A stretch of DNA of 33,802 bases from Ruminococcaceae bacterium UBA6416. Lineage in GTDB: Bacteria; Bacillota; Clostridia; Oscillospirales; Acutalibacteraceae. The notes below the pieces were generated by a model. It was not told the origin of the DNA. It worked only from the letters and a program-made list of their open reading frames with translations, and searched no databases. The stretch lies in assembly GCA_002438505.1 (NCBI GenBank), contig DJPI01000017.1:7903-41704 (forward strand), in the 5' to 3' direction. The translations under genes were made by a program, and so were the position numbers. The number at the start of each line of letters is the position of its first letter. Positions within the stretch are counted from its first letter, which is position 1. This document shows, one piece after another, positions 14,983 through 22,914 of this stretch.

Positions 14983-15939
14983 ATGAATAAAAAACTAATG
15001 ACGGGGCTTTGTGCCGTGCTTTCAATTCTGCTCTTTTTCACCGGCTTTGAGCTTGGCTCATACCGCGAAAAAAAGAACATCAAAGCGAACCAGACTCAGG
15101 TTTTTCAGCCTGTGAGCCAGAGCAGCTATAACTCGCAGTCAAGCACTGCGCCGAGTGAAACCCAGCCAACAACGCAGCCGAGCCAGACCTCGGAATCACT
15201 TTCCGTCTATCCGGACAGCTCAACAACCGCTCCCTCCGCCGCGCAGTCAACAAAGCCGGCCGCAAAGGATCCCTCCGCAATGTCAAAAGCGGAAGTTATT
15301 GCCGCCGCAAAAAAGGCCATTGATGCCGTCAAGACTCAGCAGAACATGACTGCGGTTCAAACGGAAAACATTCAGATAACAGTTAACGATTGCAGCGTTT
15401 CCGGCCTCACGAGCCTTGTTAACAGCATTGTTCAGCGCTTCACCGGCGAAAAGAGCGCAACCTATAAATTCGTTAACGGCCAAGCCACAGGTGTCAGACC
15501 GGACGGCAAGGAGGTTGAGGACGAGGGCGTTGTTTCTCCGACTCAGGTTATTCCGCCCAAAAACAAAACCTTTGATATCACAGAAGCCGGTGTTACAGAA
15601 GCCACAGCAAAAAAGAGCGGCTCCGACACAGTCTATACAATCAAAATCAAAGAAGAGTCAACAACGCTCCAGAATCCCGTTCCGCAGTTCAACTCTGCCG
15701 CAATCGGTTATCTTGACCTGACAAAAATTTCAGACAAAATCAACGGAGCGGAGATTACCGAGGCTAATATGCATTATCCCGGCTCGTCCGTTACCGCAAC
15801 GGTCAACGGCAACGGAAAGCTTGTTAAGCTTGAGTTGTATCTTCCGATGGACGGCTACGGCGCAGCCTCACTCAAGTTTGTTAAGGGCAACGCCTCCTTC
15901 AGCGGAAGCCAGACGGAAACCTGGACATTCACTTATTAA
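14983..15939 (+). CDS. Membrane-anchored extracellular protein with Ser/Thr/Gln-rich stalk, unknown function
   Basis: A 318-residue protein. Residues 1-25 form a signal anchor (MNKK, then a hydrophobic segment with LLFFTGFELG and no lipobox cysteine). Residues about 35-95 are a low-complexity stalk of Ser, Thr, Gln and Pro. The rest is a globular domain of mixed strands, including TENIQITVNDCSVSGL, AIGYLDLTKISDKI and SSVTATVNGNGKLVKLELYL. The alternating strand pattern around the last segment suggests a beta-sheet sandwich of the kind found in lipid-binding lipoproteins, but no named family is recognised. AAGGAG lies 12 bases before the ATG at 14983. An in-frame upstream start would add a polar stretch that spoils the signal sequence. 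It has its own promoter and terminator. Confidence 0.8.
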   Translation: MNKKLMTGLCAVLSILLFFTGFELGSYREKKNIKANQTQVFQPVSQSSYNSQSSTAPSETQPTTQPSQTSESLSVYPDSSTTAPSAAQSTKPAAKDPSAMSKAEVIAAAKKAIDAVKTQQNMTAVQTENIQITVNDCSVSGLTSLVNSIVQRFTGEKSATYKFVNGQATGVRPDGKEVEDEGVVSPTQVIPPKNKTFDITEAGVTEATAKKSGSDTVYTIKIKEESTTLQNPVPQFNSAAIGYLDLTKISDKINGAEITEANMHYPGSSVTATVNGNGKLVKLELYLPMDGYGAASLKFVKGNASFSGSQTETWTFTY

Positions 15940-15956
15940 TAACAAAATTAACCGCC

Positions 15957-15987
15957 AACCGGGTGTCTTTTCAGGCATCCGGTTTTT
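15957..15987 (+). terminator. Rho-independent terminator
   Basis: AACCGGGTGTC pairs with GGCATCCGGTT (two wobbles) around a 9-base loop, followed by TTTTTATTTTT. It ends the stalk-protein gene. Confidence 0.88.
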
Positions 15988-16036
15988 ATTTTTCACGCAA
16001 AATTCCCCGTTTTTCGCGCAGAAAAGGGAGTAAAAT

Positions 16037-16099
16037 ATGCTTTTGGTTCCGCGCCGCAGAGGGGTAATCGTATCTTCTAACAAAATGCACAATTTTTAA
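16037..16099 (+). other. Possible 20-codon leader ORF in the 320-base gap before glgB
   Basis: Within the 15940-16261 gap, GGGAG stands 6 bases before an ATG opening a 20-codon frame (MLLVPRRRGV to HNF). It lies upstream of the predicted glgB promoter, so it would need its own transcript, and no promoter was seen for it. Apart from the terminator, this frame, two TCTAACAAAA direct repeats (near 16074 and 16117) and the glgB promoter, nothing else was recognised in the gap. Confidence 0.2.
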
Positions 16100-16141
16100 A
16101 GAAAAATTTTTGAGAGTTTCTAACAAAAATAACAAACCCCC

Positions 16142-16170
16142 TTGTCTTTTTGACCTCCGGGTGATATTAT
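16142..16170 (+). promoter_or_regulatory. Predicted promoter of the glycogen operon
   Basis: TTGTCT (16142-16147) and TATTAT (16165-16170) are 17 bp apart. The glgB start is 91 bases downstream, leaving a 5' leader of about 85 bases. The AACAAA-rich stretch just upstream may hold operator sites. Confidence 0.5.
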
Positions 16171-16261
16171 TAACATAGACGTGCTATACTCGATTATGAT
16201 ATTCTCTTAAAGCAATCGATACGGCGCATTTTAAGATTTGTTCCGGAAAGGCTGTGGCAAC

Positions 16262-18217
16262 ATGGAAACAGAAAAAAACAGAAAAGGCGATGAAACCGCT
16301 CTCTACTTTTTTCATTCAGGAAAGGGCTGCCGCGTTTATGAGTATCTCGGCTCACACAAAACTCCCGGCGAGGACAGCGTGACCTTCCGCGTCTGGGCGC
16401 CGAACGCCGCCGCGGTGAGCGTTATTGGAGACTTCAACGGCTGGGACGGAGAAAAGAACAAAATGTTCCGCCTTTCGGACGGGCAAACGTGGGAGTGCTC
16501 TGTTCCGCTTGTTAAGCGATTTGACAGCTACAAATATCTTGTGACCTATCCGGACGGAAAAACAACCGCCGCAAAATGTGACCCTTATGCGTTCCACAGC
16601 GAAACGCGGCCAAAAGACGCATCAAAATATTATGAGCTTGACACATACAGCTGGAAAGACGGCGAGTGGCAGGAAAAAAGAGCAAAGGCCAATCCCTATG
16701 AAAGCCCGATGAACATCTATGAGGTTCACGCCGGTTCATGGCGCAGATATAAGGACAACAGTCCCTTTTCATATTCCGACCTTGCGCGCGAGCTTGTTCC
16801 ATATGTTAAGGAAATGGGCTATACCCACATTGAGCTTATGCCGCTTTCGGAATATCCGTTTGACGGTTCATGGGGCTATCAGGTCACGGGATACTTTGCC
16901 GCAACCTCACGCTACGGTACCCCGGACGAGCTTATGCACTTCATTGATGTTTGCCATCAAAACGACATCTCCGTCATTCTTGACTGGGTTCCGGCGCATT
17001 TTCCGCGCGACCTTCAGGGACTCTCGCTTTTTGACGGAACGCCCTGCTATGAATATTCCGACCCGAGGAAGGGCGAGCACAAGGACTGGGGAACAAAGGT
17101 CTTTGATTACGGAAAAGCTGAGGTTATCTCATTTCTTATCAGCTCCGCGGCGTTCTGGTTTCAAAAATATCACATTGACGGGCTGCGCGTTGACGCCGTT
17201 TCCTCAATGCTTTATCTCGATTACGGCCGCGAAAACGGCCAGTGGGTGCCGAACAAATACGGCGGAAACGAAAACCTTGAGGCGATTGAATTTTTCAAAA
17301 CGCTCAACTCAACCGTTTTTCGCGAGTACCCATATGCCCTCATGATTGCGGAGGAGAGCACGGCGTGGCCGCTTGTTTCAAAGCCCGTTGACGCCGGCGG
17401 ACTCGGCTTCAACTTCAAGTGGAACATGGGCTGGATGAACGATACCCTGCGCTATTTCTCGCTCGACGGTCTTTCAAGGAAGTATAACCACAACCTCCTC
17501 ACATTCTCGTTTTTCTACGCTTTTTCGGAGAATTTCATTCTTCCGATTTCCCACGATGAGGTTGTTCACGGAAAATGCTCGCTTATCGGAAAGATGAGCG
17601 GAACCTATGACGAAAAGTTTGACACCCTGCGCGCCTTCTTTGGCTACATGACCGCCCACCCGGGAAAGAAGCTCTGCTTTATGGGTCAGGAATTCGGCCA
17701 GTTCATTGAATGGCGCTTTGACGAGGAGCTTGACTGGCTTTTGCTCGGCTATGAAAAGCACAAGGCTCTTCAGGACTATGTTAAAAAGCTCAACGGCATC
17801 TATAAAAAACATCCAGAGCTTTGGGAAATTGATTACGGTTGGGACGGCTTTTCATGGTGCGTCAGCGATGACTGCAACAATTCCGTTATTGCTTTCACAA
17901 GAAAGGACAAAAGCGGCGGTGCGCTCGTTTGCGTCTGCAACCTGACGAGCGTCCCGCGTGAAAAATATTCCTTCGGCGTTGAAAAGGAAGGAATATATGA
18001 GGTTATCCTTAACTCTGACAGCGAGAAATTCGGCGGAGGCGGAAAGGGAACAAAAACAAGGGTATCCTCAAAGAAAAAGCCGATGCACGGCTTTGAAAAC
18101 AGCATTACCCTTGACCTTCCCGGCCTTTCCTGCCTTTATCTCATCAGAAAACCCAAGCCGCATAAAAAAGCGTCAGAAGAAAAAAGCACAAAAAAGCCAA
18201 AGGCATTGATTAAATAA
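16262..18217 (+). CDS. glgB: 1,4-alpha-glucan branching enzyme
   Basis: Glycosyl hydrolase family 13 enzyme that introduces alpha-1,6 branches into glycogen. The 651 residues comprise a CBM48-type N-terminal module (VTFRVWAPNAAAVSVIGDFNGW), the catalytic barrel and a C-terminal beta domain. Barrel motifs are VILDWVPAHFP, GLRVDAVSSMLYLDY with the nucleophile Asp near residue 310, MIAEESTAWP with the acid/base Glu near 364, and ISHDEVVHGK near 429-438. The last 25 residues are a lysine-rich tail. The ATG at 16262 has GGAAAGG about 10 bases upstream, and an in-frame TTG at 16238 is less likely. It is the first gene of the glg operon, 30 bases before glgC. Confidence 0.95.
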   Translation: METEKNRKGDETALYFFHSGKGCRVYEYLGSHKTPGEDSVTFRVWAPNAAAVSVIGDFNGWDGEKNKMFRLSDGQTWECSVPLVKRFDSYKYLVTYPDGKTTAAKCDPYAFHSETRPKDASKYYELDTYSWKDGEWQEKRAKANPYESPMNIYEVHAGSWRRYKDNSPFSYSDLARELVPYVKEMGYTHIELMPLSEYPFDGSWGYQVTGYFAATSRYGTPDELMHFIDVCHQNDISVILDWVPAHFPRDLQGLSLFDGTPCYEYSDPRKGEHKDWGTKVFDYGKAEVISFLISSAAFWFQKYHIDGLRVDAVSSMLYLDYGRENGQWVPNKYGGNENLEAIEFFKTLNSTVFREYPYALMIAEESTAWPLVSKPVDAGGLGFNFKWNMGWMNDTLRYFSLDGLSRKYNHNLLTFSFFYAFSENFILPISHDEVVHGKCSLIGKMSGTYDEKFDTLRAFFGYMTAHPGKKLCFMGQEFGQFIEWRFDEELDWLLLGYEKHKALQDYVKKLNGIYKKHPELWEIDYGWDGFSWCVSDDCNNSVIAFTRKDKSGGALVCVCNLTSVPREKYSFGVEKEGIYEVILNSDSEKFGGGGKGTKTRVSSKKKPMHGFENSITLDLPGLSCLYLIRKPKPHKKASEEKSTKKPKALIK

Positions 18218-18247
18218 ACCAAACTTAATATATTAAGGAGGAACTTT

Positions 18248-19465
18248 ATGGCAAAGAAAACCGAATGCCTTGCAATGCTCCTTGCCGGCGGACAGGGAAG
18301 CCGCCTCGGCATACTCACAAAGACCATTGCAAAGCCCGCCGTGCCTTACGGCGGAAAATACCGCATTATTGATTTTCCCCTTTCAAACTGCATCAACTCC
18401 GGAATAGAAACCGTTGGCGTGCTGACCCAGTATCAGCCGCTGGAGCTGAACGATTATATCGGCAACGGCGCCGCGTGGGATCTTGACCGCGCCCACGGCG
18501 GAGTTCACATTCTCTCTCCCTATCAGCAGATCAAGGGCACGCAGTGGTACAAGGGAACGGCCAACGCAATCTATCAGAACATCAACTTCATTGACCGCTA
18601 TAATCCCGAATATGTTGCCGTCCTTTCCGGCGACCATATCTATAAGATGGACTATGCAAAAATGCTTGCCTATCACAAGGAGAAGAATGCGGCCTGCACC
18701 ATTGCAATGCTTGAGGTTCCGTGGGAGGAGGCGTCCCGCTTCGGTCTGATGTTTGTCAATGATGACGGCTCAATCAGCGAGTTTGAGGAAAAGCCGAAAA
18801 ATCCAAAGAGCAACAAGGCTTCAATGGGCGTCTATATCTTCACTTGGAGCGTTCTGCGCAAATATCTCATTGAGGATGAAAACAATCCCGACTCCGGAAA
18901 CGATTTCGGCCACGATGTTATTCCGGCAATGCACGGCGCCGGTGAAAGACTTTTTGCCTATCAGTTTGACGGCTATTGGAAAGACGTTGGAACCATTGAC
19001 TCACTTTGGGAGGCCAACCTTGACCTGCTCAATCCCAAGGTTGACCTTGACCTTTCAGACAACAGCTGGAAAATCTATTCAAAAACAACGGCCGCTCCGC
19101 CGCACTTTATCTCAGACAAGGCGAAGGTTGAAAACTCAATGATTACCGAGGGCTGTGAAATTGACGGCGAGGTTGATTACTCAATCCTTTTTTCAAATGT
19201 CACCGTTGAAGAGGGCGCAACCGTCCGCTATTCTATAGTGATGCCCGGAACCGTTATCAAGTCCGGCGCTCTTGTTGAATATTCTATTGTTGCGGAAAAC
19301 GCCGTTATTGAGGAAAACGCCCATGTTGGCAATGACCCGGCCTCAATGAGCAACGCCTATGACGACTGGGGAATCGCCGTGGTTGGAGAAAAGGTTCATA
19401 TCGGCAAAAACGCCGCCGTTGCCGCAAAGGCAATGGTTGACAAAGATGTAAAGGAGGTCAAGTGA
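18248..19465 (+). CDS. glgC: Glucose-1-phosphate adenylyltransferase, catalytic subunit
   Basis: Makes ADP-glucose from glucose-1-phosphate and ATP, the committed step of bacterial glycogen synthesis. The 405-residue protein has the nucleotidyltransferase loop LAGGQGSRLGILTKTIAKPA near the N-terminus, YRIIDFPLSNCINSG, GTANAIYQN, the metal-binding VLSGDHIYKMDY, the glucose-1-phosphate site FEEKPKNPKSNKASMGVYIF and DVGTIDSLWEANLDLL, followed by a C-terminal left-handed helix. AAGGAGG precedes the ATG at 18248. Its stop codon overlaps the glgD start by one base, which implies translational coupling. Confidence 0.97.
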   Translation: MAKKTECLAMLLAGGQGSRLGILTKTIAKPAVPYGGKYRIIDFPLSNCINSGIETVGVLTQYQPLELNDYIGNGAAWDLDRAHGGVHILSPYQQIKGTQWYKGTANAIYQNINFIDRYNPEYVAVLSGDHIYKMDYAKMLAYHKEKNAACTIAMLEVPWEEASRFGLMFVNDDGSISEFEEKPKNPKSNKASMGVYIFTWSVLRKYLIEDENNPDSGNDFGHDVIPAMHGAGERLFAYQFDGYWKDVGTIDSLWEANLDLLNPKVDLDLSDNSWKIYSKTTAAPPHFISDKAKVENSMITEGCEIDGEVDYSILFSNVTVEEGATVRYSIVMPGTVIKSGALVEYSIVAENAVIEENAHVGNDPASMSNAYDDWGIAVVGEKVHIGKNAAVAAKAMVDKDVKEVK

Positions 19466-20577
19466 TGCGTGCTTCAAATGTTCTCGGAATAATCTATTCA
19501 AACGTCTATGACGAATACATAAGCGAGCTTACCGGAATCCGGACAATGGGCTCGGTTCCGTTTGCCGGAAGATACCGTCTCATTGACTTCTGCCTTTCCG
19601 GAATGGTTGGCTGCGGAATCACAAAGGTCGGAGTCAGCACAAAGAGCAACTATCAGTCTCTCATGGATCACCTCGGCTCCGGAAAAGCGTGGGATCTTTC
19701 AAGAAAACGCGACGGACTGACAATTCTTCCGCCGTTCAACCTCGGTGACTCCGTCGGAATATACAGCCACCGCTTTGAGGCGCTTAAAGGCATGATGAAC
19801 TATATTTCGCAAAGCGGAAAGGACTATGTCCTCTTCTGCGACTGCAATGTTGTCTGCAACATTGACTATGAAAAGTTCATTGAAACCCACATAAGCTCCG
19901 GAGCAGACATCACCATCGCATATAAACGCGGCGTTAAGCCCGCAATTCCAAACATCATGACCTTTGACCTTGAAAATGACAGAATAACAAGCGCAAGAAC
20001 GGGCGAGCTCGGCGCGGACGCAAAGAATTATTCGCTCAACATTATTATCATGAGCCGCGCCTTGCTTGAAAGGCTTGTCAACAGCGCTTCAACGCTCCCG
20101 GACGCACGCTTTGAAAAGGACATCATTGCAAAGAACACAAGGAACCTTGACATCAGAGGCTATAAGATTGAAGATTTTGCAGAGATGATTGACTCGCTTC
20201 AAAAGTATTATGACATCAGCATGAGCCTTCTTTCCGGAACAAGGAAGGAGCTTTTCAAAAAGGACAGACCAATTTACACCAAGGTGCGCGATGACGTTCC
20301 GGCAATTTACGGCGTCTGCTCAAAGGCTTCAAACTCACTCATCGCAGATGGCTGCGTCATCAAAGGTACGGTTGAAAACTGCATTCTTTTCCGCGGCGTA
20401 TACATTGCCGAGGACGCCATTGTTAAAAACTCAGTGATTATGCAGGACAGCTATGTCAGCTCAGGCTCAAAAATCAACTGTGCAATCCTTGACAAAAATG
20501 TTGTCATCCGCCCGAACCGCGAAATTTCCGGCGCCGAAACCTACCCGGTATACATTGGAAAGAACATCACTGTTTAA
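19465..20577 (+). CDS. glgD: GlgD subunit of glucose-1-phosphate adenylyltransferase
   Basis: A 370-residue paralog of GlgC that in Firmicutes forms a GlgC/GlgD heteromer and raises activity. It keeps the fold (FAGRYRLIDFCLSGMVGCGI, SKVG-like KVGVSTKSNYQSL, LGSGKAWDL). The N-terminal nucleotide loop of GlgC (GGQGSRL) is replaced by GIIYSNVYDEYISEL, so it is unlikely to be catalytic by itself. The ATG at 19465 is chosen because AAGGAGG lies 7 bases before it. The adjacent in-frame GTG at 19462 is too close. It overlaps the glgC stop (TGATG) and is followed 25 bases later by glgA. Confidence 0.95.
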   Translation: MRASNVLGIIYSNVYDEYISELTGIRTMGSVPFAGRYRLIDFCLSGMVGCGITKVGVSTKSNYQSLMDHLGSGKAWDLSRKRDGLTILPPFNLGDSVGIYSHRFEALKGMMNYISQSGKDYVLFCDCNVVCNIDYEKFIETHISSGADITIAYKRGVKPAIPNIMTFDLENDRITSARTGELGADAKNYSLNIIIMSRALLERLVNSASTLPDARFEKDIIAKNTRNLDIRGYKIEDFAEMIDSLQKYYDISMSLLSGTRKELFKKDRPIYTKVRDDVPAIYGVCSKASNSLIADGCVIKGTVENCILFRGVYIAEDAIVKNSVIMQDSYVSSGSKINCAILDKNVVIRPNREISGAETYPVYIGKNITV

Positions 20578-20602
20578 CTTCCTAAGAAGGAGGAAAAGAA
20601 AA

Positions 20603-22027
20603 ATGAAAGTTTTGTTTGTTGCGTCCGAGGCTCAGCCCTTCATGGCCAGCGGCGGACTCGGCGATGTTGCCGGCTCGCTTCCGCAGGCGCTGAGAAAAAG
20701 GCTCATCGGCTGCCGCGTTGTGATGCCGCTTTATGACACCATCAGTCAGGAGATGAAGGACACAATGTCCTTCATCACAAGCATTTCCGTTCCCGTTGCG
20801 TGGAGGCGCCAGTATTGCGGCGTTTTTCAGGCGAAGTATAAGGGTGTTATCTATTATTTCATTGACAACCAGTATTACTTCAAGCGCGACCGGATTTACG
20901 GCCATTATGACGATGCGGAGCGCTTCACGTTTTTTTCAAGAGCAGTGCTTGAAATTCTTCCGCATATTGACTTCAGGCCGGACATCATTCACTGCAACGA
21001 CTGGCAGAGCGCCCTCACTCCGGTTTTCTACACAACAATGTATAGCAAAGACCCGTGGTATCAGGGAATCAAAACCGTTTTCACAATCCACAACATCCAG
21101 TATCAGGGAACATACGGAATGGACCTTGTGAATGACGTTATCGGTCTCAAGCCGGAGGACGCCGGAATTGTTGAATATGACGGTGACGTCAACTTCATGA
21201 AGGGCGCCATTGAGTGCGCAGATAAGGTCACAACCGTCTCTCCGTCATACGCTCAGGAGATTCTTGACCCGTGGTACAGCCACGGACTTGACACCATCCT
21301 CAAAGCGCGTCAGTGGAAGCTTCAGGGAATCCTCAACGGAATTGACACGGAAAGCTATGACCCCGAAACGGACGCGGCCATTGAAAAGAATTATAATGTC
21401 AACAGCTTTGAAAGCGGAAAAGCGGAAAACAAGGCCGCCTTGCAGGAAAACCTCGGCCTTCCCGTCCGTGCAGACGTTCCGGTCATCGGAATTGTTTCGC
21501 GCCTTGTTTCACACAAGGGACTTGACCTTGTTAAGGGTATTTTTGACGAATTCCTTTCAACAACGGACGTTCAGGTTGTTGTTGTTGGCTCAGGCGACTG
21601 GCAGTATGAAAACTATTTCAGAGAGCTTTGTGACCGTTATCCGGGCAAAATTGCCGTCAGGATCGGCTTTGTTCCCTCTCTTGCGCGGAAGATTTACGCC
21701 GCGGCGGATCTCTTCCTCATGCCCTCAAAAAGCGAGCCTTGCGGCCTTTCGCAAATGGTTGCGCTGCGATACGGAACGGTTCCCATTGTCCGCGAAACGG
21801 GCGGTCTGCGCGACTCCATCACCGACAGCGGCGACGGGAAAGGCAACGGCTTCACCTTCAAGACATACAATGCGCACGATATGCTTGACGCCATACGCAG
21901 AGCTCTTGACGCATATTACAACAAGCCGCACTGGAAAGAGCTTGTCAAACGCGCAATGGAATGCGACTTCAGCTGGGGCAGAAGCTCAAACGAATACATC
22001 AAAATGTATAAACAGCTGATGAAATAA
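20603..22027 (+). CDS. glgA: Glycogen synthase (ADP-glucose)
   Basis: Family GT5 transferase of 474 residues that extends alpha-1,4-glucan from ADP-glucose. It has FVASEAQPFMASGGLGDV at the N-terminus, containing the ADP-glucose-binding KxGGL-like motif with Ser for Lys, IIHCNDWQSAL, TIHNIQYQG, TTVSPSYAQEI, GILNGIDTESYDPETD, PVIGIVSRLVSHKGLDL and the C-terminal PSKSEPCGLSQMVALRYG. Substitution of the Lys in KxGGL by Ser is worth noting because that residue usually contacts the ADP-glucose phosphate. AAGAAGGAGG precedes the ATG at 20603. It is the last gene of the operon before a terminator. No glycogen phosphorylase gene lies in the window. Confidence 0.95.
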   Translation: MKVLFVASEAQPFMASGGLGDVAGSLPQALRKRLIGCRVVMPLYDTISQEMKDTMSFITSISVPVAWRRQYCGVFQAKYKGVIYYFIDNQYYFKRDRIYGHYDDAERFTFFSRAVLEILPHIDFRPDIIHCNDWQSALTPVFYTTMYSKDPWYQGIKTVFTIHNIQYQGTYGMDLVNDVIGLKPEDAGIVEYDGDVNFMKGAIECADKVTTVSPSYAQEILDPWYSHGLDTILKARQWKLQGILNGIDTESYDPETDAAIEKNYNVNSFESGKAENKAALQENLGLPVRADVPVIGIVSRLVSHKGLDLVKGIFDEFLSTTDVQVVVVGSGDWQYENYFRELCDRYPGKIAVRIGFVPSLARKIYAAADLFLMPSKSEPCGLSQMVALRYGTVPIVRETGGLRDSITDSGDGKGNGFTFKTYNAHDMLDAIRRALDAYYNKPHWKELVKRAMECDFSWGRSSNEYIKMYKQLMK

Positions 22028-22033
22028 AAAACC

Positions 22034-22066
22034 GGGACTGCCGCAGCCGATGCAGCAGTCCCTTTT
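22034..22066 (+). terminator. Rho-independent terminator after glgA
   Basis: GGGACTGC (22034-22041) pairs with GCAGTCCC (22055-22062), followed by TTTT. Confidence 0.75.
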
Positions 22067-22095
22067 CGGATGTTATCAAAGAGGAGAAAATTTTT

Positions 22096-22749
22096 ATGAA
22101 AACACTTTTTCTTGTTTTGTTTCTTGCGGTGAGCGTTGTTCACCTTGCGGCGAGCTTTGTGAGCAACAAAAAGCTGCGCACCGCAACAAATGGCTTTATT
22201 TTGCTTTTTCTTTTGCTTTATTATATTTTTGCGGCCGAAAAGAAAAACGGCGTTCTGATTGCTGCCGTTGCAACAAGCCTCCTTGGCGATGTTCTTCTCA
22301 TTCCGCCCGGAAACGGCTGGTTTGTCTCCGGAGGAATCAGCTTCATTCTCTCCCATTTCTGCTTTATCGCCGTCTATGTCATGGCGGTCAACTTTTCAAA
22401 CGTCAACATTTTTTTGACCGTTCTTGCTTTTCTTGTTTACTGCGCGCTGATTTTCCTTGTTTTCCGTGCGCTCAAGCCAACAACGCCGAAAAAGCTTTAC
22501 GGCGCAATGATTTTTTATCTGTTCTTCAACGCGGCAATGAACATTTTTGCTTTTATGCTCCTTGTTTCAAGGCCGTGCGCAGCAACTGCATTGACATATG
22601 TCGGAGCGGTTTCTTTCTTCGCCTCGGATTCGCTCTTGTTTTTAACAAAATTTTACAAGAAGCCGATGTGGCACGACCACTTCCCGGTTATGCTCACTTA
22701 CATCATTGCGGAGTTTTTGATTGTTCAGGGCATCATGATGCTCGGATAA
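22096..22749 (+). CDS. YhhN family (lysoplasmalogenase-like) membrane protein
   Basis: A 217-residue protein of about eight transmembrane helices. It fits the YhhN/TMEM86 family, some members of which hydrolyse the vinyl-ether bond of lysoplasmalogens. It has AVATSLLGDVLLIPPGNGWF (family SLLGDvlL), GGISFILSHFCFIAVY, GAVSFFASDSLLFLTKFY (family GA-lF--SDslLa) and the closing MLTYIIAEFLIVQGIMML. The membrane-embedded Asp residues in the two D-containing motifs are likely active-site elements. A GAGGAG lies 9 bases before the ATG. Clostridia commonly contain plasmalogens, so a lipid turnover role is sensible but is an inference. Confidence 0.85.
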   Translation: MKTLFLVLFLAVSVVHLAASFVSNKKLRTATNGFILLFLLLYYIFAAEKKNGVLIAAVATSLLGDVLLIPPGNGWFVSGGISFILSHFCFIAVYVMAVNFSNVNIFLTVLAFLVYCALIFLVFRALKPTTPKKLYGAMIFYLFFNAAMNIFAFMLLVSRPCAATALTYVGAVSFFASDSLLFLTKFYKKPMWHDHFPVMLTYIIAEFLIVQGIMMLG

Positions 22750-22779
22750 GTGATAAATCGGCCGAACACAATTCTCTCG

Positions 22780-22803
22780 GGGCGGCTTGTGCCGCCCTTT
22801 TTT
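22780..22803 (+). terminator. Rho-independent terminator after the YhhN gene
   Basis: GGGCGGC and GCCGCCC form a perfect 7-bp stem with a TTGT loop, followed by TTTTTT. Confidence 0.92.
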
Positions 22804-22855
22804 GCCCGTTTTTTCAAAGAGAATCAAATATGCGGCCGTCTTAATAAAAAAACAG

Positions 22856-22884
22856 TTGACCTCGGAAAAAATAACGGGTATAAT
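22856..22884 (+). promoter_or_regulatory. Near-consensus promoter of the beta-glucosidase gene
   Basis: TTGACC (22856-22861), 17-bp spacer, perfect TATAAT (22879-22884), 31 bases before the ATG. Confidence 0.88.
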
Positions 22885-22914
22885 CAAGTTAACAAATTAT
22901 ATGCGGAGGTAAAT

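Noticed and set aside
21210..22019. 269-codon plus-strand frame inside glgA
   Set aside because: It is a Ser/Arg/Thr-rich shadow in another frame. glgA is unambiguous in the main frame.
22050..22844. 264-codon plus-strand frame overlapping the YhhN gene
   Set aside because: It is an out-of-frame shadow of the membrane protein gene, crosses the terminator at 22780-22803 and has a Cys/Arg-rich composition unlike any real protein here.
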